Source: Chthonomonas sp. (GTDB lineage Bacteria; Armatimonadota; Fimbriimonadia; Fimbriimonadales; Fimbriimonadaceae). Taken from it: a stretch of DNA of 64,000 nt. Of this stretch, positions 25,312-33,763 are shown piece by piece. The stretch is taken from contig JAEURR010000003.1 of NCBI GenBank assembly GCA_016788115.1, positions 372,001 through 436,000 of the forward strand, read 5' to 3'. Position 1 is the first letter of the stretch. Every line of letters starts with the position of its first letter. A program made the position numbers and the translations under genes. The notes beneath the pieces were generated by a model. It saw nothing but the letters and a program-made list of their open reading frames with translations, had not been told where the DNA came from and ran no database searches.

Positions 25312-28300
25312 ATGAAATTTCTTAGCCGAACTCTCCTGTTGTCGCTGACAACCGCCGCGGTCGTTAGCGCTCAGGCCGAGCCGATCAAGCGAGTCACCTT
25401 CCCTGCCTTGTCGCCCGACGGCTCCATGGTCGCATTCAGCTATCAGGGAGACATTTGGAAAGCGTCTTCCGAGGGTGGCAACGCCGTGCGCTTGACCGTC
25501 CATCCCGCCGAGGACACCCAGCCACGATGGACCCCCGACGGATCCCGCATCGTTTTCACCAGCACGCGCTACGGCAACTCCGACCTGTTCTCGATGAACG
25601 CGTCGGGTGGCGATCTGCGCCGGCTCAACTTTGAGAGCTCGGCGGAGCAGCTGATCAACATCTCGCCCGACGGGAAGTTCGCCTATGGCTACACGAGCGC
25701 GTTTGGGCGTAGTGACCTCTTCCGCGTCTCGCTGCAGGGCGGCGACATGATCCGCCTGACGGGAGCCACCTACGAGGTCGAGTTCTTCCCCACTATCTCG
25801 CCGGACGGTAAGTCGATCGCGTTTTGCTCGGGGAGCAGTGGCGGCGGCTGGCGCAACCCGCTCCAGAGTGGTAGTAACACCGCGGAGATCTGGGTCGGTG
25901 ACAACGCCGTGCCGGTGCGGAACATGCGGAAGATCACGAACAACGAGTGGCAAGACCTGTATCCAAACTACGCCCCCGACGGAAAGATCTACTTCATCTC
26001 GAACCGGAGCGGCTGGCCAAATCTGTGGCGCATGAACGGCGACGGCACCAAGCCAACTCAGCTCACCCAATTCACTGAGGGAGCCATGCGCCGACTGAGC
26101 GTCAGCGCGGATGGCAAGGTGGTGGCATTCGAGTTCGATTCCGAGTTTTGGCGCTATGACGTCGCCAAGCAGACGACCACCAAGATCGCGCTCGATGCCC
26201 CCGCCGATGCGCGCGCAACCCCCGAGACGACGTTGCAGCTCCAAGCAGGAGTCTCGAACTACGCGGTTTCGCCGGACGGCAAACGCACCGTCATCGAGGT
26301 CCGCGGCGACCTGTGGCTGATCCCGAGCACCGGCGGCACTACTCGGCGACTCACTCAGTCCGCTGCCAAAGACGAGCTCCCGGTCTGGCTCGACAACAAC
26401 ACGATCCTCTTCAACACCGGTCGAACGGGTAAGCGTGAGCTTTGGACGGTGACGACTCAAGGCGTCGAGAAGGTTTGGATCGCCGATACGACCGACGTCG
26501 GCAACGCACAACTCTCACCCGACGGCAAGATGGTCGCTTACTTCCGCGGCGATCGGCAGCTCATGGTGACCGAAGCCGCCGACCCGCGCAACAAGCGGCG
26601 TGAGCTGACCAAAGGGCGATTCGCTGGCGCAATGATGGGGAACGACTCGTTTAGTTGGTCGCCCGACTCGAAGTACATCGCGATCGGGCTGGAGACAGAT
26701 CGGCTTGGCACTAACGCGCACTTGATCGACGTGGCGACCGGAGCCTCGAGGATCGTGGCGCAACTTGCGCGGAGTATGACGCCTCCCAAATTCCTCCCGA
26801 ACGGCCGAAGCATTTTCTTCACGGCGAACGAGTACGAGAACCTTGATCTCTACGTGGTGGACTTGGTCCAGGAGGACCTGAAGTTTACGGAAGAGGACCT
26901 GCTCTCACTGGAGGAGCCGAAGAAGGAAGAGCCAAAGGAGAAGCCCGCCGTCACGGTCAAGATCGACATGAACGGGATCCTGGAGAGGTTGCGAAGGCTG
27001 ACCACGCAGGGCGCGGCCAGCGCCATCGCTAGCCCCGACAGCAAATCGATCTGGGTCTCTGCGGGTGGGGCCTGGACGAACATCTCGCTCGCGACCGGAC
27101 AGGCCGTCCCCAACCCGGCCATGCCACCTACGGTCGGCAACCCCACCTTTGACAAGTCGGGTCGGCTACTCTTCGTCTCCGGCGGGCGCCTGCTTGCCGC
27201 GGGACCCGGCGCACCACCGGTACCCATCAACTTCCGAGCGGACCTTCGGGTCGATCAGCGGGAAGAGGAACTGGCTCTGTTCGACGAGATCTGGTTCATG
27301 ATGGACCGGTTCTACTACAACCCAGCGATGAACAACCGTAACTGGCCCGGCATCAAGGCGAAGTACGCCAAGGTCGTACCGTTCACGACGAGCCGAACCG
27401 ACTTCTATGCGCTGATGGGCGAGATGATGGAGGAGCTCGACAGCTCGCACCTGGGCGCGACCGCACCCGACGAGACGGTCCGCGGCGAGAGCGACCAAAC
27501 TGGCTTGCTCGGCGTGGAGTGGGATTGGAACGCGCTGGATGCACGCGGCGAGTACATCGTCGCATCGGTGCTACCCCTGTCTCCGGCCGCGCACCCGCAA
27601 TCGACGCTGATGCCGGGGGATCGTATCGTGAAGGTCAACGGCCAGAGCCCGGCCCCGACGAACCCCATCGCCAAGATCCTCAATGGCCAGGCGAACAAGC
27701 GGGTGACACTCGACATCGTCCGCGATGGCGCGCCCCTGACCCTGCTCATCAAACCCACCGTGTTTGGTGCTGCGACCCCACTAGCGCAAGCCCAGTGGGT
27801 ACGAAATAATCGCCTACTGGTAGATAAGCTAAGTAACGGAAAGCTCGGCTACGTCTACTATGCGAGCATGAGCCAGCCCGTGCAAGACAACTTCTTGCGC
27901 GAAATCCGAACCCAAACGCAGGGGAAGGAGGGACTGATCATCGACGTTCGGTACAACGGCGGCGGCAGCACCGCTCAGCAGGCGCTGGGCATCCTGATCA
28001 AGACCCCGTGGCTGGTCCGAACTCGTCGCGATGCGCCCGAACTGAAGATGAGCGAGAACATCTACCGTGGCGATAGCCTGGAACTCCCGTCCGCGCTCAT
28101 GATCAACCAGTACAGCTTCAGCAATGCGGAGATCTTCGCCGAGGGCTTCCGCCGTCTGAAGATCGGACCGGTGGTCGGCGAGAGAACGGGTGGCGGCGTC
28201 ATCGGGACTTCCGCTGCCGAACTGTGGGACGGCGGTAGCATCCGCATGCCCGCGTGGGGTGCCTACACGATTGATGGCGAGAACCTGGAGCGCAATGGCC

Positions 28301-28404
28301 GCCGAGCGGACATCAATGTCCTTTGGGATCCAAATGCTGCACTTGAAGGCCGCGATGTTCAGCTTGAAGCCGCGGTGCGAGCGTTGCTAAAAAAGACAAA
28401 GTAG
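25312..28404 (+). CDS. Tricorn-like secreted protease (beta-propeller, PDZ, S41 peptidase)
   Basis: 1030 residues with a signal peptide (MKFLSRTLLLSLTTAAVVSAQA). Residues about 25-560 are PD40/TolB-like propeller repeats with recurring SPDGKxVAF motifs. A Glu/Lys-rich linker (~525-550) follows, then a C-terminal core with a PDZ part (LMPGDRIVKVNGQSP) and an S41 peptidase part. Probable catalytic residues are H713 in LDSSHLGA and S937 in YSFSNAEIFAEG, with RTGGGVIG just after. This is the tricorn protease architecture, in which oligopeptides are degraded; the signal peptide places it outside the cytoplasm. A TATAGAT element at 25300-25306 is 5 nt before the ATG, so the transcript may be nearly leaderless. 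Confidence 0.92.
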   Translation: MKFLSRTLLLSLTTAAVVSAQAEPIKRVTFPALSPDGSMVAFSYQGDIWKASSEGGNAVRLTVHPAEDTQPRWTPDGSRIVFTSTRYGNSDLFSMNASGGDLRRLNFESSAEQLINISPDGKFAYGYTSAFGRSDLFRVSLQGGDMIRLTGATYEVEFFPTISPDGKSIAFCSGSSGGGWRNPLQSGSNTAEIWVGDNAVPVRNMRKITNNEWQDLYPNYAPDGKIYFISNRSGWPNLWRMNGDGTKPTQLTQFTEGAMRRLSVSADGKVVAFEFDSEFWRYDVAKQTTTKIALDAPADARATPETTLQLQAGVSNYAVSPDGKRTVIEVRGDLWLIPSTGGTTRRLTQSAAKDELPVWLDNNTILFNTGRTGKRELWTVTTQGVEKVWIADTTDVGNAQLSPDGKMVAYFRGDRQLMVTEAADPRNKRRELTKGRFAGAMMGNDSFSWSPDSKYIAIGLETDRLGTNAHLIDVATGASRIVAQLARSMTPPKFLPNGRSIFFTANEYENLDLYVVDLVQEDLKFTEEDLLSLEEPKKEEPKEKPAVTVKIDMNGILERLRRLTTQGAASAIASPDSKSIWVSAGGAWTNISLATGQAVPNPAMPPTVGNPTFDKSGRLLFVSGGRLLAAGPGAPPVPINFRADLRVDQREEELALFDEIWFMMDRFYYNPAMNNRNWPGIKAKYAKVVPFTTSRTDFYALMGEMMEELDSSHLGATAPDETVRGESDQTGLLGVEWDWNALDARGEYIVASVLPLSPAAHPQSTLMPGDRIVKVNGQSPAPTNPIAKILNGQANKRVTLDIVRDGAPLTLLIKPTVFGAATPLAQAQWVRNNRLLVDKLSNGKLGYVYYASMSQPVQDNFLREIRTQTQGKEGLIIDVRYNGGGSTAQQALGILIKTPWLVRTRRDAPELKMSENIYRGDSLELPSALMINQYSFSNAEIFAEGFRRLKIGPVVGERTGGGVIGTSAAELWDGGSIRMPAWGAYTIDGENLERNGRRADINVLWDPNAALEGRDVQLEAAVRALLKKTK

Positions 28405-28410
28405 AAAGCG

Positions 28411-29289
28411 TCAGCTCTCGTCAAAGAGGTTCTGCGCGAACCATTCCCGGTCAAAATCGCGCAGATCCTCGGCCTTTTCGCCGACCCCGATGAGCTTGAC
28501 GGGGACTTTGAACCGCTCGTAGATGCCGATCAGCGCGCCGCCCCGAGCGGTTCCGTCTAGTTTCGTAAGGATGAAACCTGTAACGCCCGCCGATTTGGTG
28601 AACTCCTCGGCCTGGCGAATGGCGTTCTGACCCGTGTTCGCATCGAGCACGAGCAGCACTTCGTCGGCGGTCCGCCCCAGCCCCTTCTCGAGCACTCGCG
28701 TGACCTTGCCGAGCTCTTCCATCAGACTCCCCTTGCTATGCTGCCGCCCAGCGGTGTCAGCGAGGACGTAATCGATTCCGCGGGCCTTCGCCGCATGGAT
28801 GGCATCAAAAATGACGGCGGCGGCGTCCGCCCCGGGCTGAGTTCTCACGATCTCCGCGCCCGTCCGCTCCGCCCATATCTCCAACTGCTCAATGGCGGCG
28901 GCGCGAAAGGTGTCGCCTGCGGCCATGAGGACCGTCTTTCCTTGCCTGCGCAGCCGCGCTGCGAGCTTGCCGATACTGGTCGTCTTCCCAACACCGTTCA
29001 CACCGACGAATAAGTAGACAGTCGGACCAGGCGATGCGTAGATCAAGGAAGTAGACGCGCCCTGATCAAACCGCTCCGCGATGGCTGCACGGAGGCGGAC
29101 CTTCATGTCGCCGGGATCGGTGATCTTCTCGTCGCGCACCAGCCGTCGCAGTTGGTCCAAGATTTCGCTCGTGGTCTGGACGTGGGTGTCGGCTTCAAGC
29201 AGTGCCTCTTCGAGGTCTTCATACAGTTCATCGTCGATGACACCGCGACCGAGCATCCGGTCCACACGCTGCATCAGCCTCTTGAACAT
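28411..29289 (-). CDS. ftsY: Signal recognition particle receptor FtsY
   Basis: 292 residues: a short N domain (to about residue 80) and the G domain with P-loop [15 protein letters not shown] (96-110), [20 protein letters not shown], the [10 protein letters not shown] box and [13 protein letters not shown] near the end. The acidic N-terminal A domain of E. coli FtsY is missing, as in many bacteria. It docks the ribosome-SRP complex at the membrane translocon. The gene lies 26 bp after polA and is probably co-transcribed. Confidence 0.97.
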   Translation of the reverse strand: MFKRLMQRVDRMLGRGVIDDELYEDLEEALLEADTHVQTTSEILDQLRRLVRDEKITDPGDMKVRLRAAIAERFDQGASTSLIYASPGPTVYLFVGVNGVGKTTSIGKLAARLRRQGKTVLMAAGDTFRAAAIEQLEIWAERTGAEIVRTQPGADAAAVIFDAIHAAKARGIDYVLADTAGRQHSKGSLMEELGKVTRVLEKGLGRTADEVLLVLDANTGQNAIRQAEEFTKSAGVTGFILTKLDGTARGGALIGIYERFKVPVKLIGVGEKAEDLRDFDREWFAQNLFDES

Positions 29290-29315
29290 TAGCTAAGAGG
29301 ATACCTGCGGCAGGG

Positions 29316-31925
29316 TCAGCGAGGGACCAGGGCCATGTCGCTCCAGTTCGCGCCCGCCTTGGCATCGACCTCGGTCGGCACATCCAGCGGCATGGCATTC
29401 TCCATCTCGCTCCGGATCTGGCCGACGGCAGCCATCTCATTTGGAGTCATCTCGAAGACCAGTTCGTCGTGCACCTGGAGCAGCATTTTGATGCCGCAGA
29501 CACCCAGGTTCCGGCGCACATTCAGCATCGCGACCTTGATCATGTCGGCAGCGGCACCCTGGATCGGAGCGTTGATCGCCTGCCTCTCGGCGTACGTCCG
29601 CTCGTTGCGATTGGCGGCGTGGATGTCCGGGAAGTACCGGCGGCGACCCAGCATCGTCGTCGTGAATCCCTTCGCGCGAGCATCCTCGACCACCGACTCC
29701 GTAAACGCCTTGACCGTCGGGAACCGTTCGTTGTACTGCTGGATCAGCTGCTTGGCCTCGCTGATGCTGAACCCACCACCCAACTGGTTGGCCAGGCCGA
29801 AGTCGGTCACGCCATACAACACCGCGTAGTTCAACATCTTTGCAAGGCGACGCTGCTCCTTGGTTACATCGGCCTCGTCAACGTGGAACATAAGTGCAGC
29901 GGTCACGGTATGTACGTCGACTCGCTGGGAGAACGCTTCGACAAGCACCGAGTCTTTGCACAGGTGGGCGAGCAGACGAAGTTCGATCTGAGAGTAATCC
30001 AGACTGACGAGCTGAGTGCCCGGCGCGGCGACAAATGCGCGGCGAATCTGCCGACCTAGCTCGGTTCGTATCGGGATGTTCTGCAGGTTCGGCTCATTTG
30101 AACTGAGTCGCCCGGTTGCGGCCACGGTCTGGTTGTAGCTTGTGTGGATCCGCCCGTCAGGCCCAATCATCCTCGGGAGCGCATCGGCGTAGGTCGATTT
30201 GAGCTTGGTGAGTTCGCGCCAGGCGAGCACCTGAGTCGCGATGGGGTACTGCCCCTCAAGGGTCTGTAGAATCTCTGCGCCGGTGGCGTATCCCGTCTTG
30301 GTCTTCTTCGCCCCAGGGATACCCAGCTTGTCGAAGAGAATTTCCCCCAGCTGCTTGGGCGAACCGATCACGAATTCCTGTCCGGCCAGCTCGTACACCT
30401 TCTGCGCAGTTGCCCGGATCTGAACGTCCAGCGACTTGGAAAAGTCGGTGAGGAAATCCCGGCTGACCGCGATCCCATGTCGCTCCATTTCGGCGAGTAC
30501 CGGGGCGAGCGGCCCCTCGATCTCGTCGAGAATCTTCATTTGACCCTCGCGCTCCAGCCGATTGCGCATCACGGCCTCCAGCCGGTCGAGACCGACCGCA
30601 CAAGCCTCCGCGCTCTCCGGGGCTTCGACATCCAGGTAGCCCTGGATGAGATCGCGCATGGCGTATTGCGCGCGGCCCGATTGCAGCACGTACCCCGCCA
30701 GCATCGCGTCGAATCGGACGGGCTGCAACTCACTGAGCTTCGCCGCTTGCAATCGTGCGAGCATGGATTTGGCGTCGTGCGCGCGGGCGAGCGCTAAGTG
30801 CTCGGCAACTACGGGATCCGCCGCCTGGGTGTCCAAGCGAACCACATCGCCGTCGCGCGCAAAGATGAGCGTTCGCGCGCCGTCATCGAACATGCCTGCC
30901 TGGTCGGGCCCGGCTGCGACCACGGCGAACGGCTTGCCATCAATCCACTTTCGGAGGTCCTCGCCGGACCGCAAATCGCGCTGCGACTGCACTTCGACTC
31001 TCTCGACCACGGTTTCTACCACGGATGCGGCATGCTCAGCCCCCTCCAGGTAGGGTGCGAACACGAGCGGAAGCCGCTTCACGAAGTTACGGAATTCCAA
31101 CGACTCCAGCATCTTTCGCGCCGCTTCGTACTGGCTAGGGCTCACTTGGAACTGGGCAAAATCCCACTCGATGGGAGCATCGCGGCGAATCGTGCAGAGG
31201 TCTTTCCACTTCGGGATTGCTTCGACCGCAGTCTCGATCTTGGTCCGGAACTTGTCCGGGACCTCCTCCAATCGGTCGAGCATCTCCTCGACCGTGCCGA
31301 ATTTGTCGATGAGGAGTTTGGCCGATTTGTCGCCGATCCCGGGCACTCCCGGGATGTTGTCGCTGGTGTCTCCGGCGAGCGCCTTGTAATCTCGGAGTTG
31401 ATCGGGCTCGAATCCGTACCGTTCGCGGACTGCGGCGGGATCATACATCACGACTTCGGTGACTCCGACCTTGGGCGTGACGACGCTGACTTGCTCGTCA
31501 ACGAGCTGCAACGAGTCCAGATCACCCGTGACGATAGTGGTTTTGTAACCGTGTTGCTCCGCCTGGAGGCTAAGGGTCCCTACAATATCGTCAGCCTCCC
31601 AACCCGTCAGTTCGATTTGGGGGATACCCAGTGCCTTGATCAGTTCCCGCGCGACCGGCAACTGGACGCGCATCTCTTCTGGCATCTCCCGACGCGTTCC
31701 CTTGTATTCCGCGTACTCCGCGTGACGAAAAGTCTTGCCAGGGGCATCGAGAGCAACGAGCACCCCGGCCGGCTTCTCGGTCTCGATCATTCGGAAGATC
31801 ATGGCGCAGAACCCATAAAGCGCATTGGTTGGCCGACCGTCGGTCGTGCTCATGAACTTGTTGCCGTAAAAGGCACGGTAGAGCAAGCTAAACCCGTCGA
31901 TGAGAATGAGGCGCTTTTCGGGCAT
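29316..31925 (-). CDS. polA: DNA polymerase I
   Basis: 869 residues. The N-terminal 5'-nuclease has LLYRAFYGNK, WEADDIVGTL, TGDLDSLQLV and GIGDKSAKLL. In the middle domain the 3'-5' exonuclease acidic residues are missing (Exo I region reads FAVVAAGPD without D-x-E), as in Taq. The polymerase domain has motif A SLDYSQIELRLLAHL, motif B RRLAKMLNYAVLYG and motif C LLQVHDELVFE. In motif B the residue equivalent to Taq F667 is tyrosine (Y700). It fills gaps in repair and replaces RNA primers. Minus-strand TAACCT sits 7 nt before the ATG, back to back with the next plus-strand gene. Confidence 0.97.
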   Translation of the reverse strand: MPEKRLILIDGFSLLYRAFYGNKFMSTTDGRPTNALYGFCAMIFRMIETEKPAGVLVALDAPGKTFRHAEYAEYKGTRREMPEEMRVQLPVARELIKALGIPQIELTGWEADDIVGTLSLQAEQHGYKTTIVTGDLDSLQLVDEQVSVVTPKVGVTEVVMYDPAAVRERYGFEPDQLRDYKALAGDTSDNIPGVPGIGDKSAKLLIDKFGTVEEMLDRLEEVPDKFRTKIETAVEAIPKWKDLCTIRRDAPIEWDFAQFQVSPSQYEAARKMLESLEFRNFVKRLPLVFAPYLEGAEHAASVVETVVERVEVQSQRDLRSGEDLRKWIDGKPFAVVAAGPDQAGMFDDGARTLIFARDGDVVRLDTQAADPVVAEHLALARAHDAKSMLARLQAAKLSELQPVRFDAMLAGYVLQSGRAQYAMRDLIQGYLDVEAPESAEACAVGLDRLEAVMRNRLEREGQMKILDEIEGPLAPVLAEMERHGIAVSRDFLTDFSKSLDVQIRATAQKVYELAGQEFVIGSPKQLGEILFDKLGIPGAKKTKTGYATGAEILQTLEGQYPIATQVLAWRELTKLKSTYADALPRMIGPDGRIHTSYNQTVAATGRLSSNEPNLQNIPIRTELGRQIRRAFVAAPGTQLVSLDYSQIELRLLAHLCKDSVLVEAFSQRVDVHTVTAALMFHVDEADVTKEQRRLAKMLNYAVLYGVTDFGLANQLGGGFSISEAKQLIQQYNERFPTVKAFTESVVEDARAKGFTTTMLGRRRYFPDIHAANRNERTYAERQAINAPIQGAAADMIKVAMLNVRRNLGVCGIKMLLQVHDELVFEMTPNEMAAVGQIRSEMENAMPLDVPTEVDAKAGANWSDMALVPR

Positions 31926-31932
31926 GGTGGGC

Positions 31933-31962
31933 AGGTTACCTTCGCCTCAATCCGCGTAAGAT
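31933..31962. promoter_or_regulatory. Divergent -10 pair, polA / beta-propeller gene
   Basis: AGGTTA (31933-31938, TAACCT on the minus strand) and TAAGAT (31957-31962, plus strand) face outward with 18 bp between them. Each lies close to its start codon (7 nt for polA, 1 or 10 nt for the propeller gene depending on the start). Confidence 0.4.
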
Positions 31963-31963
31963 A

Positions 31964-33187
31964 ATGAAAGAGATGAGACCACTAAGCTCGCGTTGGGGAG
32001 TGGCGCTAACCGCGCTGACGGTCCTGGGCATGATTGCGTGCTCCCGCAGCGGGGAGGGCCAGCCGGTGACGGCAGCGGCGGGTGCCGTTGGGGCCGACAC
32101 CCCCGCCTTCTGGGTGCGTCCGGGGTTCAAGGTTACGCGCGTCGCCTCCGATCTGAGCAACGCAAGATTTATGGAGTTCGGGCCCAATGGCGACCTGTAC
32201 ATGAGTCGTCCCAATCGCGGCGACATCCTTACGCTGCGACGCAACGGTGATCAATATAAGGTTTCGGGGACATTCATCAAGAACAAGCCCTCCGCCCACG
32301 GCATGAGCTTCTATGACGGCTGGCTCTACTTCTCCACAACCGGTGAGATCTACCGATCGCAAGATACGAACGGAGACGGCGTCGCTGATACGACGGAGCT
32401 TCTTCTGAATACAGATCAACTGGGTGCACGCGGCGGCGGACATTGGTGGCGCCCCGTGCTGGTGACTGAGAAGGGGATCTTCACGGGCATTGGCGACGGA
32501 GGAAACATCAACGACGAATACGAATCGATGCGTCAGAAGCTGTGGTTCTTCCCCCATGGTTCGACCGAACGGCAACTGTGGTCGTCTGGCACGCGCAACA
32601 CCGAGAAGCTTCGAATCCGCCCGGGGACGCAAGAGGTCTGGGGCATGGACCATGGCAGTGACAACTGGGGAAAGACACTGGGCGAGAAGACGGGCACAGA
32701 TCAACCCTTCACAGATCGTGTTCCTCCCGATGAATTCAATCATTACAAGGAAGGTCAATTTTACGGACATCCCTTCGTGCTTGGAAATGGTATCCCGCGA
32801 TTGGAGTTTAAGGATCGACCGGACTTCATCGAACTCGCTCGGAAGACGGTCGTCCCCGAGTGGAACTTCGGCGCACACTGGGCGATGAATGGATTCTGTT
32901 TCGCGACGAGTCGGGCATTGGGCGACGATGTGCAGGGGGACGCGTTCTGCGCAGCCCATGGGTCATGGAACAGCGTGGTCAAGGTCGGCTACCGCATCGA
33001 ACGGGTTCTATTCGACCGCGTGACTGGAAAGCCTTACGGCTCTCTGGCCATGGTCAAGACGCTCGGACCGAACGGAGAAGTCTTGGCGCGTCCGGTCGAT
33101 TGCGTCGAAGAGCCAGGGGGCTCCATCCTCTTCTCATGCGATTACACCAACGCCATCTATCGCTTGGAACGGCTGCCAGCGCGCTGA
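31964..33187 (+). CDS. Secreted beta-propeller protein, sorbosone/glucose-dehydrogenase-like
   Basis: 407 residues. The N-terminal segment (LTALTVLGMIACSR) is a signal peptide with a near-lipobox around Cys 26; it may be a lipoprotein. The rest has propeller features of PQQ-dependent sugar dehydrogenases or L-sorbosone dehydrogenase: GPNGDLYMSRPNRGDI, QDTNGDGVADTTELLL, GGHWWRPVLVT, GMDHGSDNWG and CDYTNAIYRLERL near the end. A second ATG at 31973 would sit 10 nt after TAAGAT and is a plausible start. The stop region overlaps the next gene's start, and that gene is a c-type cytochrome, which supports an electron-transfer role. Confidence 0.75.
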   Translation: MKEMRPLSSRWGVALTALTVLGMIACSRSGEGQPVTAAAGAVGADTPAFWVRPGFKVTRVASDLSNARFMEFGPNGDLYMSRPNRGDILTLRRNGDQYKVSGTFIKNKPSAHGMSFYDGWLYFSTTGEIYRSQDTNGDGVADTTELLLNTDQLGARGGGHWWRPVLVTEKGIFTGIGDGGNINDEYESMRQKLWFFPHGSTERQLWSSGTRNTEKLRIRPGTQEVWGMDHGSDNWGKTLGEKTGTDQPFTDRVPPDEFNHYKEGQFYGHPFVLGNGIPRLEFKDRPDFIELARKTVVPEWNFGAHWAMNGFCFATSRALGDDVQGDAFCAAHGSWNSVVKVGYRIERVLFDRVTGKPYGSLAMVKTLGPNGEVLARPVDCVEEPGGSILFSCDYTNAIYRLERLPAR

Positions 33188-33708
33188 TCGTCGCGGTGGC
33201 GGCGCTTGTCCCCGCGGCTCCCGTACGCCTAGCGGTCGTGCCGCTTGAGCGCGGTCCGATGCAGACCTTTGAAGAAAGCTGCGCCCGATGCCACGGCACT
33301 AACGGCGAGAATTACGGCACAGAGTTCGGCCGCCACCTCAGCGACTCGGAGCTGCGCAAGGTCACCCGCGAGATGGCCGACGGCCCGGGGGCGGTACAGC
33401 TCGATACCCGGGCACTCGATGCTCAAGTCGCCTTGCACCGAGCCTGGATCTTGCGTGAGCCCTTTGTGGCGTGGGTCAAGTCGAGCCGATCCGGCTGGTC
33501 AGGCGAAGTCTCTCCCGGCACGAAGCTCACTGCTCGCGCTGGCGGAAAGCCCATCGCCGTCAAGATGGACGGAACACGTTGGTCGATCTCCAAAGCCGCG
33601 ACGGCACCCGTTCTCACTGCCCGTGTTGGCTCGCGTCAGGTGACGTTAGACCTCGCCAAGGCCGCTCACACGCACACCAAGCCGTTGCCGAAGTCAAAAA
33701 CCCGGTAA
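33136..33708 (+). CDS. Exported mono-haem c-type cytochrome
   Basis: 190 residues from ATG 33136, which lies inside the end of the propeller gene (52-bp overlap) but gives a good signal sequence (hydrophobic GTAASALIVAVAALV). The haem site is CARCH near residue 48, followed by GTNGENYG, with a possible axial Met in REMADGPG. After ~110 residues comes a beta-rich, lysine-rich tail. This is a likely electron acceptor of the upstream dehydrogenase. A later start (such as at MQTFEESCARCH) would lose the signal peptide and is less likely. Confidence 0.7.
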   Translation: MRLHQRHLSLGTAASALIVAVAALVPAAPVRLAVVPLERGPMQTFEESCARCHGTNGENYGTEFGRHLSDSELRKVTREMADGPGAVQLDTRALDAQVALHRAWILREPFVAWVKSSRSGWSGEVSPGTKLTARAGGKPIAVKMDGTRWSISKAATAPVLTARVGSRQVTLDLAKAAHTHTKPLPKSKTR

Positions 33709-33763
33709 GACCCCGCAAAGATTGACGGAGGATTGGCACGAATCCAGCGTACACTTGAACCGT

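Noticed and set aside
33735-33748. Sigma-54 promoter-like TTGGCACGAATCCAGC (GG-N10-GC)
   Set aside because: The -12 side is CAGC instead of TTGC, and the start codon 16 nt later leaves almost no leader; a chance match is likely.
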